43,078 nucleotides of DNA. Source: an uncultured Clostridia bacterium (GTDB lineage: Bacteria; Bacillota; Clostridia; Oscillospirales; Acutalibacteraceae). The position numbers and the translations under genes were made by a program. Positions 6,416 to 14,792 of the stretch are shown piece by piece. Positions within the stretch are counted from its first letter, which is position 1. Each line of letters begins with the position of its first letter. The notes under the pieces were generated by a model. That model did no database searches. It was not told the DNA's origin and saw only the letters and a program-made list of their open reading frames with translations. The stretch spans positions 1 to 43,078 of the forward strand of contig CALBNX010000050.1 of assembly GCA_937896885.1 (NCBI GenBank), in the 5' to 3' direction.

Positions 6416-9022
6416 ATGGCACTTTCACCAATGATGCAACAATATTTTGAAATAAAAAAGAATTATGAAGACACCATATTGATGTTCCGACTTGGTGACT
6501 TTTACGAGATGTTTTTTGATGATGCAAAAACAGCATCAAAAGAGCTTGAACTTGTGCTTACAGGTCGAGATTGTGGTCAAGAAGAAAGAGCGCCAATGTG
6601 TGGCGTACCATTCCATAGTGCAGATGGTTATATTGCAAAGCTTGTGTCAAAAGGCTATAAAGTGGCAATCTGTGAACAGATGGAAGACCCAGCTCTTGCA
6701 AAAGGCATAGTTCGTCGTGATGTTATCCGTGTTATCACTCCGGGTACAGTAATTGAGAGTTCAATGCTTGACGAATCAAAGAATAATTATCTCGCATCTG
6801 TCTGCGCAACTAACGGCAATGTTGGTATGTGCTTTATCGATATTTCAACAGGCGAGGTCAATTTAACAGAATTTAATGAGAATGTGGAACAAAGAGTAAT
6901 CAATGAAATGGGTAGATATAACCCAACTGAAATTATTCTCAATAAAGAAGTAGTTTCATTTAATTCTCTTAAAGATTTCATTTCTAAAAAACTTGAAGCG
7001 TCTGTTGAGTTATTGATTGAAGAATTTGAATTTACTAATGCAGAGTTACTTTGCAAAGAGCATTTTAATACAAACGATTTAGCAACTCTTTCACTTAATC
7101 AGCGTGATACTGCTGTCTGCGCATTGGGTGCAGCGCTCTCTTATCTCAAATCAACACAAAAGCGCGATTTAGCGAATATCAAGAATATAAATTTCTATAC
7201 TGATGCAAAATTTATGAGCCTTGGTATTTCAGCAATCCGTAATCTCGAATTACTTGAAACAATGCGTGACCGTGACCGCAAAGGCTCACTTCTTTGGGTG
7301 CTTGATAAAACCAAAACTGCAATGGGCAAGCGTATGCTTCGTTCATTCATTGAACGTCCACTTTATGATTCAGTTGAAATCTCAAAGCGACTTAACGCGG
7401 TGGACGAGCTTTATAATAACACTGAAATGCGTGAAAACGAAACACAGTTGATGGTCAGTGTTTATGATATGGAACGTCTTATGACCCGTATTGTTTATAA
7501 CACCGCCAATGCAAAAGAGTTGTTGTCCCTTTGCACAACACTTGAAAATCTTCCTGAAATCAAAGAAAACCTTAAAAATGCAAATAGCAATATGCTCAAA
7601 TACATCTATAACGAAATTGATGTTTTGGCAGATGTCTGCTCACTTATCAAGGTTTCAATTAAAGAAGATGCACCATTCTCAGTCCGTGAGGGTGGAATGA
7701 TTAAAGATGGCTTTAATAAAGAACTTGATGAGCTTCGCGATATTGTAAACGGTGGTAAATCTATTCTTGCAAAGCTTGAAGCAGACGAGCAAGAAAAAAC
7801 AGGTATCAAGAAACTTAAAATCGGTTATAACAAAGTATTCGGTTATTACTTTGAAGTTCTCAATTCTTATAAAGAACTCGTGCCTGATACATATATCAGA
7901 AAACAAACACTTTCAAACTGTGAAAGATATATAACAGAAGAACTCAAAGAGCTTGAAACAAAAGTTTTGGGTGCGCAAGAGCGAATTGTTGGTCTTGAAT
8001 ATGAGATTTTCAACTCAATCCGCAAAAAGATTGCAGGGGAGTATTTGAGAACTCAAAGAACTGCTCACGCAGTAGCACTCCTTGATGTTCTTTGCTCATT
8101 TGCAACAGTTTCACTTAAAAATAACTACACAAGACCTGATATTAACGATAAGGGTGTAATCCGTATCCTTGAAGGTCGTCACCCTGTAGTTGAAGCCTTG
8201 CAAAAGCACACCATGTTTGTGCCTAATGATACAATGCTTGATTGCAACGATAACCGTATGGCAGTAATCACAGGTCCTAATATGGCAGGTAAATCCACAT
8301 ATATGCGACAGATTGCAATTATAACGATTATGGCGCAGATGGGTTGTTTTGTTCCTGCAAAGTCAGCGGATATCGGCATTGTTGACAGCATTTTCACCCG
8401 TGTTGGTGCGTCTGACGATTTGGCATCAGGTCAGTCAACATTTATGGTTGAAATGAATGAAGTTGCAGAAATCTTAAAATTTGCAACAAAAGATAGCCTT
8501 ATTATACTTGACGAAATCGGTCGTGGTACATCTACATTTGACGGTATGAGTATCGCTCGTTCAGTAGTTGAATATATTGCCGATAAAAGACGTATCGGTG
8601 CAAAAACACTTTTCGCAACTCACTATCACGAATTGTCTGAACTAGAAGGCACAGTTGACGGTGTAATGAATTACAATATCGCAGTTAAAAAGCGTGGGGA
8701 CGATATTACATTCTTAAGAAGAATTGTTCGTGGCGGGGCAGATGGCTCTTATGGTATCGAGGTTGCAAAGCTTGCAGGTGTGCCTGATAATGTAATCAAA
8801 CGCGCAAAAGCAATTCTTAAAACGCTCGAAGATAACGACTTAATGAAACCTAAAATGGTTGCAGACATTCCTGAAGAAAAAGAGCCTGAAATCCAGATGA
8901 GTTTTGAATCAAATTCAAGAGAATACATTATGGATAGACTCCGCACAGTCGATATAAACACCCTGACCCCAATCGAAGCAATGGGATTGCTATACGAACT
9001 CATCGACAAAGCAAAGAACTAA
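6416..9022 (+). CDS. mutS: DNA mismatch repair protein MutS
   Basis: An 868-aa mismatch-recognition ATPase of full family length. The start at 6416 follows GAAGGA (6401-6406); the longer frame from 6371 begins inside the palindromic repeat and is rejected. Domain I has LGDFYEMF with the mismatch-stacking Phe29-x-Glu31. The C-terminal ATPase carries Walker A GPNMAGKST (from residue 620), ILDEIGRGTST as Walker B and signature region, and FATHYHEL. The tail has the usual EPIEAM-like helix (TLTPIEAMGLLYELIDKAKN). It works with MutL (9540). It is separated from the ricA-like gene by the hairpin element and a repeat, so it may have a separate promoter that I could not place. Confidence 0.98.
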   Translation: MALSPMMQQYFEIKKNYEDTILMFRLGDFYEMFFDDAKTASKELELVLTGRDCGQEERAPMCGVPFHSADGYIAKLVSKGYKVAICEQMEDPALAKGIVRRDVIRVITPGTVIESSMLDESKNNYLASVCATNGNVGMCFIDISTGEVNLTEFNENVEQRVINEMGRYNPTEIILNKEVVSFNSLKDFISKKLEASVELLIEEFEFTNAELLCKEHFNTNDLATLSLNQRDTAVCALGAALSYLKSTQKRDLANIKNINFYTDAKFMSLGISAIRNLELLETMRDRDRKGSLLWVLDKTKTAMGKRMLRSFIERPLYDSVEISKRLNAVDELYNNTEMRENETQLMVSVYDMERLMTRIVYNTANAKELLSLCTTLENLPEIKENLKNANSNMLKYIYNEIDVLADVCSLIKVSIKEDAPFSVREGGMIKDGFNKELDELRDIVNGGKSILAKLEADEQEKTGIKKLKIGYNKVFGYYFEVLNSYKELVPDTYIRKQTLSNCERYITEELKELETKVLGAQERIVGLEYEIFNSIRKKIAGEYLRTQRTAHAVALLDVLCSFATVSLKNNYTRPDINDKGVIRILEGRHPVVEALQKHTMFVPNDTMLDCNDNRMAVITGPNMAGKSTYMRQIAIITIMAQMGCFVPAKSADIGIVDSIFTRVGASDDLASGQSTFMVEMNEVAEILKFATKDSLIILDEIGRGTSTFDGMSIARSVVEYIADKRRIGAKTLFATHYHELSELEGTVDGVMNYNIAVKKRGDDITFLRRIVRGGADGSYGIEVAKLAGVPDNVIKRAKAILKTLEDNDLMKPKMVADIPEEKEPEIQMSFESNSREYIMDRLRTVDINTLTPIEAMGLLYELIDKAKN

Positions 9023-9024
9023 TC

Positions 9025-9081
9025 GTAGGGGTCGGCGTCCTCGACGACCCGAAAAAATGTAGGGGACGCGTCCCGCAAAAA
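9025..9081. repeat. GTAGGGG-type palindromic repeats, copies 2 and 3 in tandem
   Basis: Two adjacent units. Copy 2 (about 9025-9057) has stem GGGTCG (9029-9034) with CGACCC (9045-9050) and ends CCCGAAAAAA. Copy 3 (about 9059-9081) has a perfect 12-bp palindrome GGGACGCGTCCC (9063-9074) and ends CCCGCAAAAA. Both begin GTAGGGG. They fill the gap between the mutS stop and the deaminase gene. Confidence 0.7.
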
Positions 9082-9094
9082 TGGTGATACTAAA

Positions 9095-9505
9095 ATGAAA
9101 AAATATGAATTAACTGATACTGACAAAAAACTAATTGAAATTGGTTTAGAAGTATTGAAAGACAATTTTGATGACGGTATTTATAATCATACTGTTGGTT
9201 GTGCAATTCTATGTAAAAATGGCAACATTTACAAAGGTGTAAATTGTGACGGTTTACACGGTTCTTGTGCTGAATATATAACAATGGGAATTGCTATTTC
9301 AGCAGGAGAGCGAGATTTTGACACAATCGTAGCAGTTCACGAAAAACACCCTAACGGTGTTATATCGCCATGTGGAAATTGTAGACAAATGTTGCTTTCA
9401 TATTGTCCAGATATAAAAGTAATCGTTAATGATGAAAACAGAAATCTCATAAAAGTTGAAGCAAAAGATTTATTGCCTTTTGCTTGGCACCCATCAACTT
9501 ACTAA
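9095..9505 (+). CDS. Cytidine deaminase-like enzyme, blasticidin-S-deaminase type
   Basis: A 136-aa zinc deaminase. The active site reads HGSCAE (Cys58 as zinc ligand, Glu60 as proton shuttle) and SPCGNCRQ (Cys93 and Cys96 as ligands). This three-cysteine arrangement is that of tetrameric cytidine deaminases. The stretch from GSCAEYITMGIA through GVISPCGNCRQ to DLLPFAW follows blasticidin-S deaminase more closely than the housekeeping Cdd. Natural substrates could be cytidine or a modified or antibiotic nucleoside. The start at ATG 9095 has a modest GGTGAT ribosome site 7 nt upstream. The gene sits between mutS and mutL, behind two palindromic repeats, and looks like an insertion into the mismatch-repair pair. 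Confidence 0.85.
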   Translation: MKKYELTDTDKKLIEIGLEVLKDNFDDGIYNHTVGCAILCKNGNIYKGVNCDGLHGSCAEYITMGIAISAGERDFDTIVAVHEKHPNGVISPCGNCRQMLLSYCPDIKVIVNDENRNLIKVEAKDLLPFAWHPSTY

Positions 9506-9539
9506 TTTTGTATTAAAAACAAAAAAGAGGTGAACATCA

Positions 9540-11381
9540 ATGGCAAAAATAAATAAACTTCCAAAACATATGGCTGATTTAATCGCAGCGGGTGAGGTGG
9601 TTGAACGCCCTGCATCCGTTGTAAAAGAACTTATGGAAAATGCCGTTGATGCCGGTGCTACTTCCATAACAGTTGAAATCCAGCACGGTGGTATTTCATA
9701 CATTCGCGTTACTGATGACGGTTGTGGTATTGACCGTGAAGATGTAAAAACTGCATTCGTAAGTCACGCCACAAGCAAAATCAAAACTGCTGAAGACTTA
9801 AACACAATTTTAACTCTCGGTTTCCGTGGCGAAGCGTTGCCATCAATCGCAGCAGTTTCAAAAGTGAATATGATTACCAAAACTGCAACTGAAGAAATGG
9901 GCACATCTCTCACAATCGAGGGTGGAATTATAACAGATTTCTCTGACGCAGGTTGTGCAGTGGGCACAACTATGATTGTCCGTGAGCTTTTCTATAATAC
10001 CCCTGCACGAATGAAATTCTTGAAAAAGGATGTGAGCGAGGGCAATTATGTTGCATCTGCAGTTGAAAAGCTTGCACTTTCACACCCTGAAATCAGTATT
10101 CGTTTTATTCGTGACGGCAAACAAGTATTTACAACCAACGGTGACGGAAATCTTCAAAATGTATGCTTCTCTGCATTTGGTAAAGATTTCTCAAACGGAC
10201 TTTTGAATGTTGATGCATCCGTTGGAAATGTGTCAGTAAGTGGTCTTGTAACTCCACCATTTAATTGTCGTGGCTCTCGCGGAATGCAATATTTCTTCGT
10301 TAACGGAAGAAGTGTAAAAAACACAACAATTATGGCTGCATTTGAAAGTGCTTATAAAAACAGCGTAATGGTGGGCAAATTCCCAGGCGGTGTGCTCTTT
10401 ATAACACTTCCACCAACTTTAGTTGATGTTAATGTGCATCCATCAAAAATTGAAGTCCGTTTTTCTGATGAAAAAGCAATTTTTGACGCAGTTTATCATG
10501 CGGTTAAATCTGCATTAAGTGAAAATACATCACTTAAACAAGCAGTTTTACCTGATAAGAAAACTGTTTTCAATGATGTATTTGCTAAACCACAACAAGA
10601 GTTTAAGCAAACAACAGTACAAGAAAATATCGCATTTACAGAAAAAGTGTTAAAACCTTTGTCAGAAACACTTTTTGTAAGTGATGTCAAAACTGATTAT
10701 GTCGCTGATATAGACGATGACCCATTCAAAATTGAATTTCCAATTCCTGTAGCTGAAACCAAGGTTGAAACAAAACCCGTTGAGCCAACAGAAATAGCAA
10801 AACCAATAGAAGAAAACATAATTCGTTTTATCGGCGAAGCATATAAAACATACATATTTATTGAACTTAACGGCAAACTCTGTGTTATTGATAAGCACGC
10901 AGCACACGAGAGAATATTATTTAATAAACTCAAAGCAAATAAACAGGGTAGCGGTAGCCAAATGCTTTTAGCACCTGTTACAGTAACCCTTGGTAAAGAA
11001 GAATATATCGCAGTAACAGAAAATATCGAAACAATCGCAAATTCAGGCTTTGATATCGAAGATTTCGGCAACGGCACAGTAATTGTGCGCAGTTGCCCAA
11101 TGGATTTAGACAGTTGCGAAATTGCACCATTAATCAGTGAAATCGCAGAATATCTCACAAAAAACCGTCGTGATATCACAAACGAACATCTCGATTGGAT
11201 TTATCACAATGTGGCTTGTCGAAGCGCTATCAAGGCAGGGGATAACAACTCTGATGCAGAATTATTAGCACTCGCAAAACAAGTTGTCAACGATAACGAA
11301 GTCCGCTTCTGTCCTCACGGCAGACCAGTAATGATTGAACTCTCAAAATATGAATTAGAAAAACAGTTTGGTAGGGTATAA
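9540..11381 (+). CDS. mutL: DNA mismatch repair protein MutL
   Basis: A 613-aa GHKL ATPase that couples MutS to strand incision. N-terminal ATPase motifs are visible: LMENAVDAG (metal-binding Asn), DDGCGI, and TLGFRGEALPSI. A variable linker spans about residues 330-430. The C-terminal dimerisation/endonuclease region has DKHAAHE (from residue 451), ACRSAIKAGD, FCPHGRP and a final FGR, as in MutL of bacteria that lack MutH. The usual DQHA-x2-E-x4-E motif is altered: Lys replaces Gln and Asn occupies the last Glu position. Ribosome site GAGGTGA (9527-9533) precedes ATG 9540. miaA begins 3 nt after the stop. Confidence 0.97.
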   Translation: MAKINKLPKHMADLIAAGEVVERPASVVKELMENAVDAGATSITVEIQHGGISYIRVTDDGCGIDREDVKTAFVSHATSKIKTAEDLNTILTLGFRGEALPSIAAVSKVNMITKTATEEMGTSLTIEGGIITDFSDAGCAVGTTMIVRELFYNTPARMKFLKKDVSEGNYVASAVEKLALSHPEISIRFIRDGKQVFTTNGDGNLQNVCFSAFGKDFSNGLLNVDASVGNVSVSGLVTPPFNCRGSRGMQYFFVNGRSVKNTTIMAAFESAYKNSVMVGKFPGGVLFITLPPTLVDVNVHPSKIEVRFSDEKAIFDAVYHAVKSALSENTSLKQAVLPDKKTVFNDVFAKPQQEFKQTTVQENIAFTEKVLKPLSETLFVSDVKTDYVADIDDDPFKIEFPIPVAETKVETKPVEPTEIAKPIEENIIRFIGEAYKTYIFIELNGKLCVIDKHAAHERILFNKLKANKQGSGSQMLLAPVTVTLGKEEYIAVTENIETIANSGFDIEDFGNGTVIVRSCPMDLDSCEIAPLISEIAEYLTKNRRDITNEHLDWIYHNVACRSAIKAGDNNSDAELLALAKQVVNDNEVRFCPHGRPVMIELSKYELEKQFGRV

Positions 11382-11384
11382 TTT

Positions 11385-12335
11385 ATGAACAAAATCCCCG
11401 TTATTGCAGTTGTGGGGCCAACCGCGTCGGGAAAGACATCTTTGTCAATTGAAATTGCAAAGCGTTTTTCAGGACAAGTTGTGTCAGCAGACTCAATGCA
11501 AATCTATGAAAAAATGAATATTGCAACTGCAAAGCCAACGAAAGACGAAATGCAGGGGATACCCCATCATTTAATTGGTTTTCAACCCATTGATAAAAAG
11601 TTTAGTGTTGCAGAATATGTGACTCTCGCAAAAGAATGTATTGAAAAAATACATAGTGTTGGTGATATACCCGTTATTGCAGGTGGTACAGGGCTCTATG
11701 TTGACTCGCTTTTACAAAATTTTCAGTTTTCACAAGAAGACGAGAATACTGAAATACGCAAAGAATTAACAGAAATGTTCCATGAAAAAGGCGCAGAATT
11801 TATGCTCAACTGGTTGAGTAAAATCGACCCTCAAACAGCAGAAAGATTACACCTTAAAGATAAAAGCAGAATTATCCGTGCCCTTGAAATTTATAAAACC
11901 ACAGGCAAAACAATGACCGAGCAAAAAGTACTCTCAAAAACAGAGCCGTCACCATATAAAACATTGTATATCGGTATAAACTATCGTGACAGAAATGTGC
12001 TTTATGACAGAATTAACCGCCGTGTTGATATTATGGTCCTAAATGGTTTGTTAGAAGAAGCAAAAGATTTTTATAATATAGAGTCCGACAAAACCGCTTG
12101 TCAGGCAATCGGTTATAAAGAATTAGCACCATATTTCAATGGTGAAAAAACTCTTGATGAATGTTTTGAAAGTCTTAAAATCGAAACAAGACACTATGCA
12201 AAACGCCAACTCACTTGGTTTAGAAAAAATGAAAACATAAATTGGGTTTATCCTGATGATTATGAAAATCAAGAAGATATGCTTAACGGTGTTTTTGAAA
12301 TAATAAATGAATTTTTAAAGGAGAACAAGCAATGA
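11385..12335 (+). CDS. miaA: tRNA dimethylallyltransferase
   Basis: A 316-aa enzyme that transfers a dimethylallyl group to A37 of tRNAs reading UNN codons; its product is the substrate of MiaB (4299). The P-loop GPTASGKT is at residues 11-18, followed by SADSMQIYEKMNIATAKPT and GGTGLYVDSLL. The Lys/Arg-rich C-terminal tRNA-binding part ends in TRHYAKRQLTWFRK. Length is normal. The start ATG lies 3 nt after the mutL stop, and the stop overlaps the next gene by ATGA, so translation is coupled at both ends. Confidence 0.97.
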   Translation: MNKIPVIAVVGPTASGKTSLSIEIAKRFSGQVVSADSMQIYEKMNIATAKPTKDEMQGIPHHLIGFQPIDKKFSVAEYVTLAKECIEKIHSVGDIPVIAGGTGLYVDSLLQNFQFSQEDENTEIRKELTEMFHEKGAEFMLNWLSKIDPQTAERLHLKDKSRIIRALEIYKTTGKTMTEQKVLSKTEPSPYKTLYIGINYRDRNVLYDRINRRVDIMVLNGLLEEAKDFYNIESDKTACQAIGYKELAPYFNGEKTLDECFESLKIETRHYAKRQLTWFRKNENINWVYPDDYENQEDMLNGVFEIINEFLKENKQ

Positions 12336-13561
12336 AAAAATTGAGCAAAAATACAATTAAATATGCAGCTTGCACAGTGCTTGGTGTCCTTATAATTTTT
12401 TACTTTATATATCAAGTTGTGCAAATGAATGCATCACCTTATAAAACAGAAGTAGCCCTTGAAAGAGATGTTCAGAATACAATCACCACGAAAGCATTTG
12501 CAATTCGTGATGAAGAATATCTCACGGCAGAAAATACAAGTGGTACGGTCGTTTCAATCGCAGAAGACGGCAAACGTGTTGGCAGTGGTGACGCTGTTGC
12601 AGTTGTTTTCCAGAACTCTGATAGTGCCGCTGCTTATGTTCGTATAAACGAGCTTGAAAAAGAGATTGCTTATTATAAACAACTCAAAAACCGTGTGGGT
12701 GTGGGCACAAACGCACCGTCATCATATAACGATTCAATCGACAATGCTTGTGTTGATTATATAGCAGCAACAAGAAAAGGCATAAACAGTGAATTTGATG
12801 AAGCTCTTATTGATTTACGCGATTCAATCACTGCTCGTCAGTTGGCAGTGGGCACTCAATTATCAGTTGATGCAAAACTCTCGTCCCTTGAAGCAGAACT
12901 TATTACATTAAAAGGCAAGGCTTTGGGTTACAGTACAGTTGCATCACCAAATCCGGGCTATTACATCGGTTCAGTTGATGGCTTTGAACATTCAATCGCA
13001 TATAAAGATGTGCTTAATAATATCAACTGCGAAACAATAAACAACTTGTTGTCATATCAAAAACAAGAAGTTCCTGCTAATATAATGGGCAAACTTGTTG
13101 ACTCGTTTGATTGGTATTTTGTTTGCTCAGTTCCATATAGTGATTCAGGTAAACTTAAAAAAGATAAAAAAGTTAAGGTCAATATACCTAACACGGCGGT
13201 AGGAAGTATTGATTGCAAAATTGCTTATATCGGTGCAAAAGAAGGGGATTATATTCCGATAGTTCTCGAATGTAATATTATGAATCGTGATGTTGCAAAT
13301 TTAAGAATTGAAGATATTGAAATTATCACAGACAGCTTTACTGGTATTCGCATTAACAACAAAGCCATTCGTGAAGTCGATGGTGCAAAAGGCGTTTATG
13401 TAAAACGTGGTAATATCATTCAGTTCAAGAAGATAAATATTATTTCTTCAAGCGAAGAATATTCAATTGTCGAAAAGGTTGACGACTCATCCTATGTAAG
13501 ACAATATGACACAATTATTACAGAAGGGGTTGATTTATATGATGGAAAAGTCGTTTCTTGA
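12332..13561 (+). CDS. HlyD-like (membrane-fusion-type) membrane-anchored protein
   Basis: A 409-aa protein with a short basic cytoplasmic N-terminus and one transmembrane helix (about residues 9-30, YAACTVLGVLIIFYFIYQVV), so most of it lies outside the membrane. Residues around 60-95 (AENTSGTVVSIAEDGKRVGSGDAVAVVF) form a biotinyl-lipoyl-like half-domain, followed by a coiled-coil hairpin from about 100. The second half (WYFVCSVPYSDSGKLKKDKKVKV) resembles the beta-barrel domain of HlyD-type adaptors. No transporter gene is adjacent. The gene overlaps miaA by 4 nt and yggS by about 23 nt and leads into yggS-sepF-divIVA, suggesting a cell-envelope or division role rather than efflux. That role is inferred. 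Confidence 0.8.
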   Translation: MKKLSKNTIKYAACTVLGVLIIFYFIYQVVQMNASPYKTEVALERDVQNTITTKAFAIRDEEYLTAENTSGTVVSIAEDGKRVGSGDAVAVVFQNSDSAAAYVRINELEKEIAYYKQLKNRVGVGTNAPSSYNDSIDNACVDYIAATRKGINSEFDEALIDLRDSITARQLAVGTQLSVDAKLSSLEAELITLKGKALGYSTVASPNPGYYIGSVDGFEHSIAYKDVLNNINCETINNLLSYQKQEVPANIMGKLVDSFDWYFVCSVPYSDSGKLKKDKKVKVNIPNTAVGSIDCKIAYIGAKEGDYIPIVLECNIMNRDVANLRIEDIEIITDSFTGIRINNKAIREVDGAKGVYVKRGNIIQFKKINIISSSEEYSIVEKVDDSSYVRQYDTIITEGVDLYDGKVVS

Positions 13562-14264
13562 AACCCGCAAAGCTGATATACAACATAATCTTGATGTTAT
13601 CAATGAGAGAATTGCTGAAAGTGCAATAAAGAGTGGAAGAAATCCTGAAGATGTAAAACTTATGGCTGTTACTAAAACAGTTGACCCGATTTTTATAAAT
13701 TATGCTCTTGATTATGGCGTGAAGCTTATTGGTGAAAATCGTGTCCAAGAAATGCTTCGCAAAAAACCTGAATTACACCTTGATGGAGTAGAAAAACATT
13801 TAATCGGACACTTGCAGACAAATAAAGCAGGGCAGATTGTGGGCGAAGTCGATATGATTCAGTCAGTGGATTCACTTAAAATTGCAAAAGAAATTGCAAA
13901 ACAGTCAGTTAAAAAAGGTGTTGTTACTGATGTTCTTCTTGAAATCAATGTTGGTGAAGAAGAAAGCAAAACAGGTTTTTCAATGTCAGAGTTTTTTGAA
14001 ACCTTGCACCAAATAGCAGAATTAGATGCAATCAGAATTAAAGGTCTTATGACAATACCCCCAATTTGCGAAAATAATACAATACTTTGTAAATATTTTG
14101 AAAAAATACACAATATCTATGTTGACATTAAAGAGAAAAAGTTAGATAATATAGATATGAATATTCTCTCAATGGGTATGTCGGGAGATTATACACAAGC
14201 AATTTTATGTGGTTCGAATCTTGTAAGAATTGGTTCTTCAATTTTCGGTCCAAGAATGTATTAA
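13539..14264 (+). CDS. YggS/YlmE-family PLP-binding protein (PLP homeostasis protein)
   Basis: A 241-aa single-domain TIM-barrel protein that binds pyridoxal 5'-phosphate and buffers vitamin B6 and amino-acid/keto-acid pools. The PLP lysine is in LMAVTKTVDP (Lys46 from this start), followed by GENRVQEM, HLIGHLQTNK, and the phosphate-binding end SMGMSGDYTQAI. AAGGGG (13524-13529) lies 9 nt from ATG 13539 and 12 nt from ATG 13542, so I take 13539; either start overlaps the end of the HlyD-like gene. The yggS-sepF-divIVA order matches the ylm cluster of Gram-positive bacteria. Confidence 0.94.
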   Translation: MMEKSFLETRKADIQHNLDVINERIAESAIKSGRNPEDVKLMAVTKTVDPIFINYALDYGVKLIGENRVQEMLRKKPELHLDGVEKHLIGHLQTNKAGQIVGEVDMIQSVDSLKIAKEIAKQSVKKGVVTDVLLEINVGEEESKTGFSMSEFFETLHQIAELDAIRIKGLMTIPPICENNTILCKYFEKIHNIYVDIKEKKLDNIDMNILSMGMSGDYTQAILCGSNLVRIGSSIFGPRMY

Positions 14265-14284
14265 ATTTTTAGGAGGACGCAAAA

Positions 14285-14743
14285 GTGAGCTTTTTAGACA
14301 AAATCAAAAACATGGTGAATATTGAAGAAGACGGTTATTATCCTGATGATGTAGATAATGGCGATTTTATGGACCGTTTTGAAGAAACAGAGTCAAGACC
14401 TGCAAGAACTTCACACAGAGTTCAGCGTGGCGCTGACCAGGATAAGGTTGTGAACATTCACACAACAGCACAACTTCAGGTTGTTCTTTCAAAGCCTGAA
14501 AAATTTGATGAGGCTCTTAGCATTGCTGACAACCTTAACGAAAAAAGAACAGTTGTTTTGAATCTTGAATCAGTTAGCAAAGATGTTGCTCGTCGTCTTA
14601 TCGACTTCCTTACAGGCGTTGCCTATGCTAATAACGGTCAGCTTAAACGTATCGCTAATAGCACATTTATCATCACTCCATACAATGTTGATGTAATGGG
14701 TGACTTGATTGACGAACTTGAAAATAACGGAATGTTTTTCTAA
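14285..14743 (+). CDS. sepF: Cell division protein SepF
   Basis: A 152-aa FtsZ-binding protein that tethers the Z-ring to the membrane. The N-terminal SFLDKIKNMVNI is the expected amphipathic membrane-binding helix, followed by an acidic linker. The core DUF552 domain runs from VVNIHTTAQLQVV through KRTVVLNLESVSKDVARRLIDFLTGVAY to FIITPYNVDVMG. It uses a GTG start at 14285 with a strong AGGAGG (14271-14276) 8 nt upstream. It sits between yggS and divIVA, the classical order. Confidence 0.96.
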   Translation: MSFLDKIKNMVNIEEDGYYPDDVDNGDFMDRFEETESRPARTSHRVQRGADQDKVVNIHTTAQLQVVLSKPEKFDEALSIADNLNEKRTVVLNLESVSKDVARRLIDFLTGVAYANNGQLKRIANSTFIITPYNVDVMGDLIDELENNGMFF

Positions 14744-14792
14744 TAACATTCATAATTATTAAAAAATGTACAAGAATGGGAAGGATATTTTA

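Noticed and set aside
6181..6450. 89-codon frame across the ricA-mutS gap
   Set aside because: It lies in the 165-bp hairpin and the palindromic repeat and overlaps the mutS start; no ribosome site.
10697..11179. 160-codon minus-strand frame
   Set aside because: Antisense of mutL, which has clear family motifs in the plus frame; no ribosome site.
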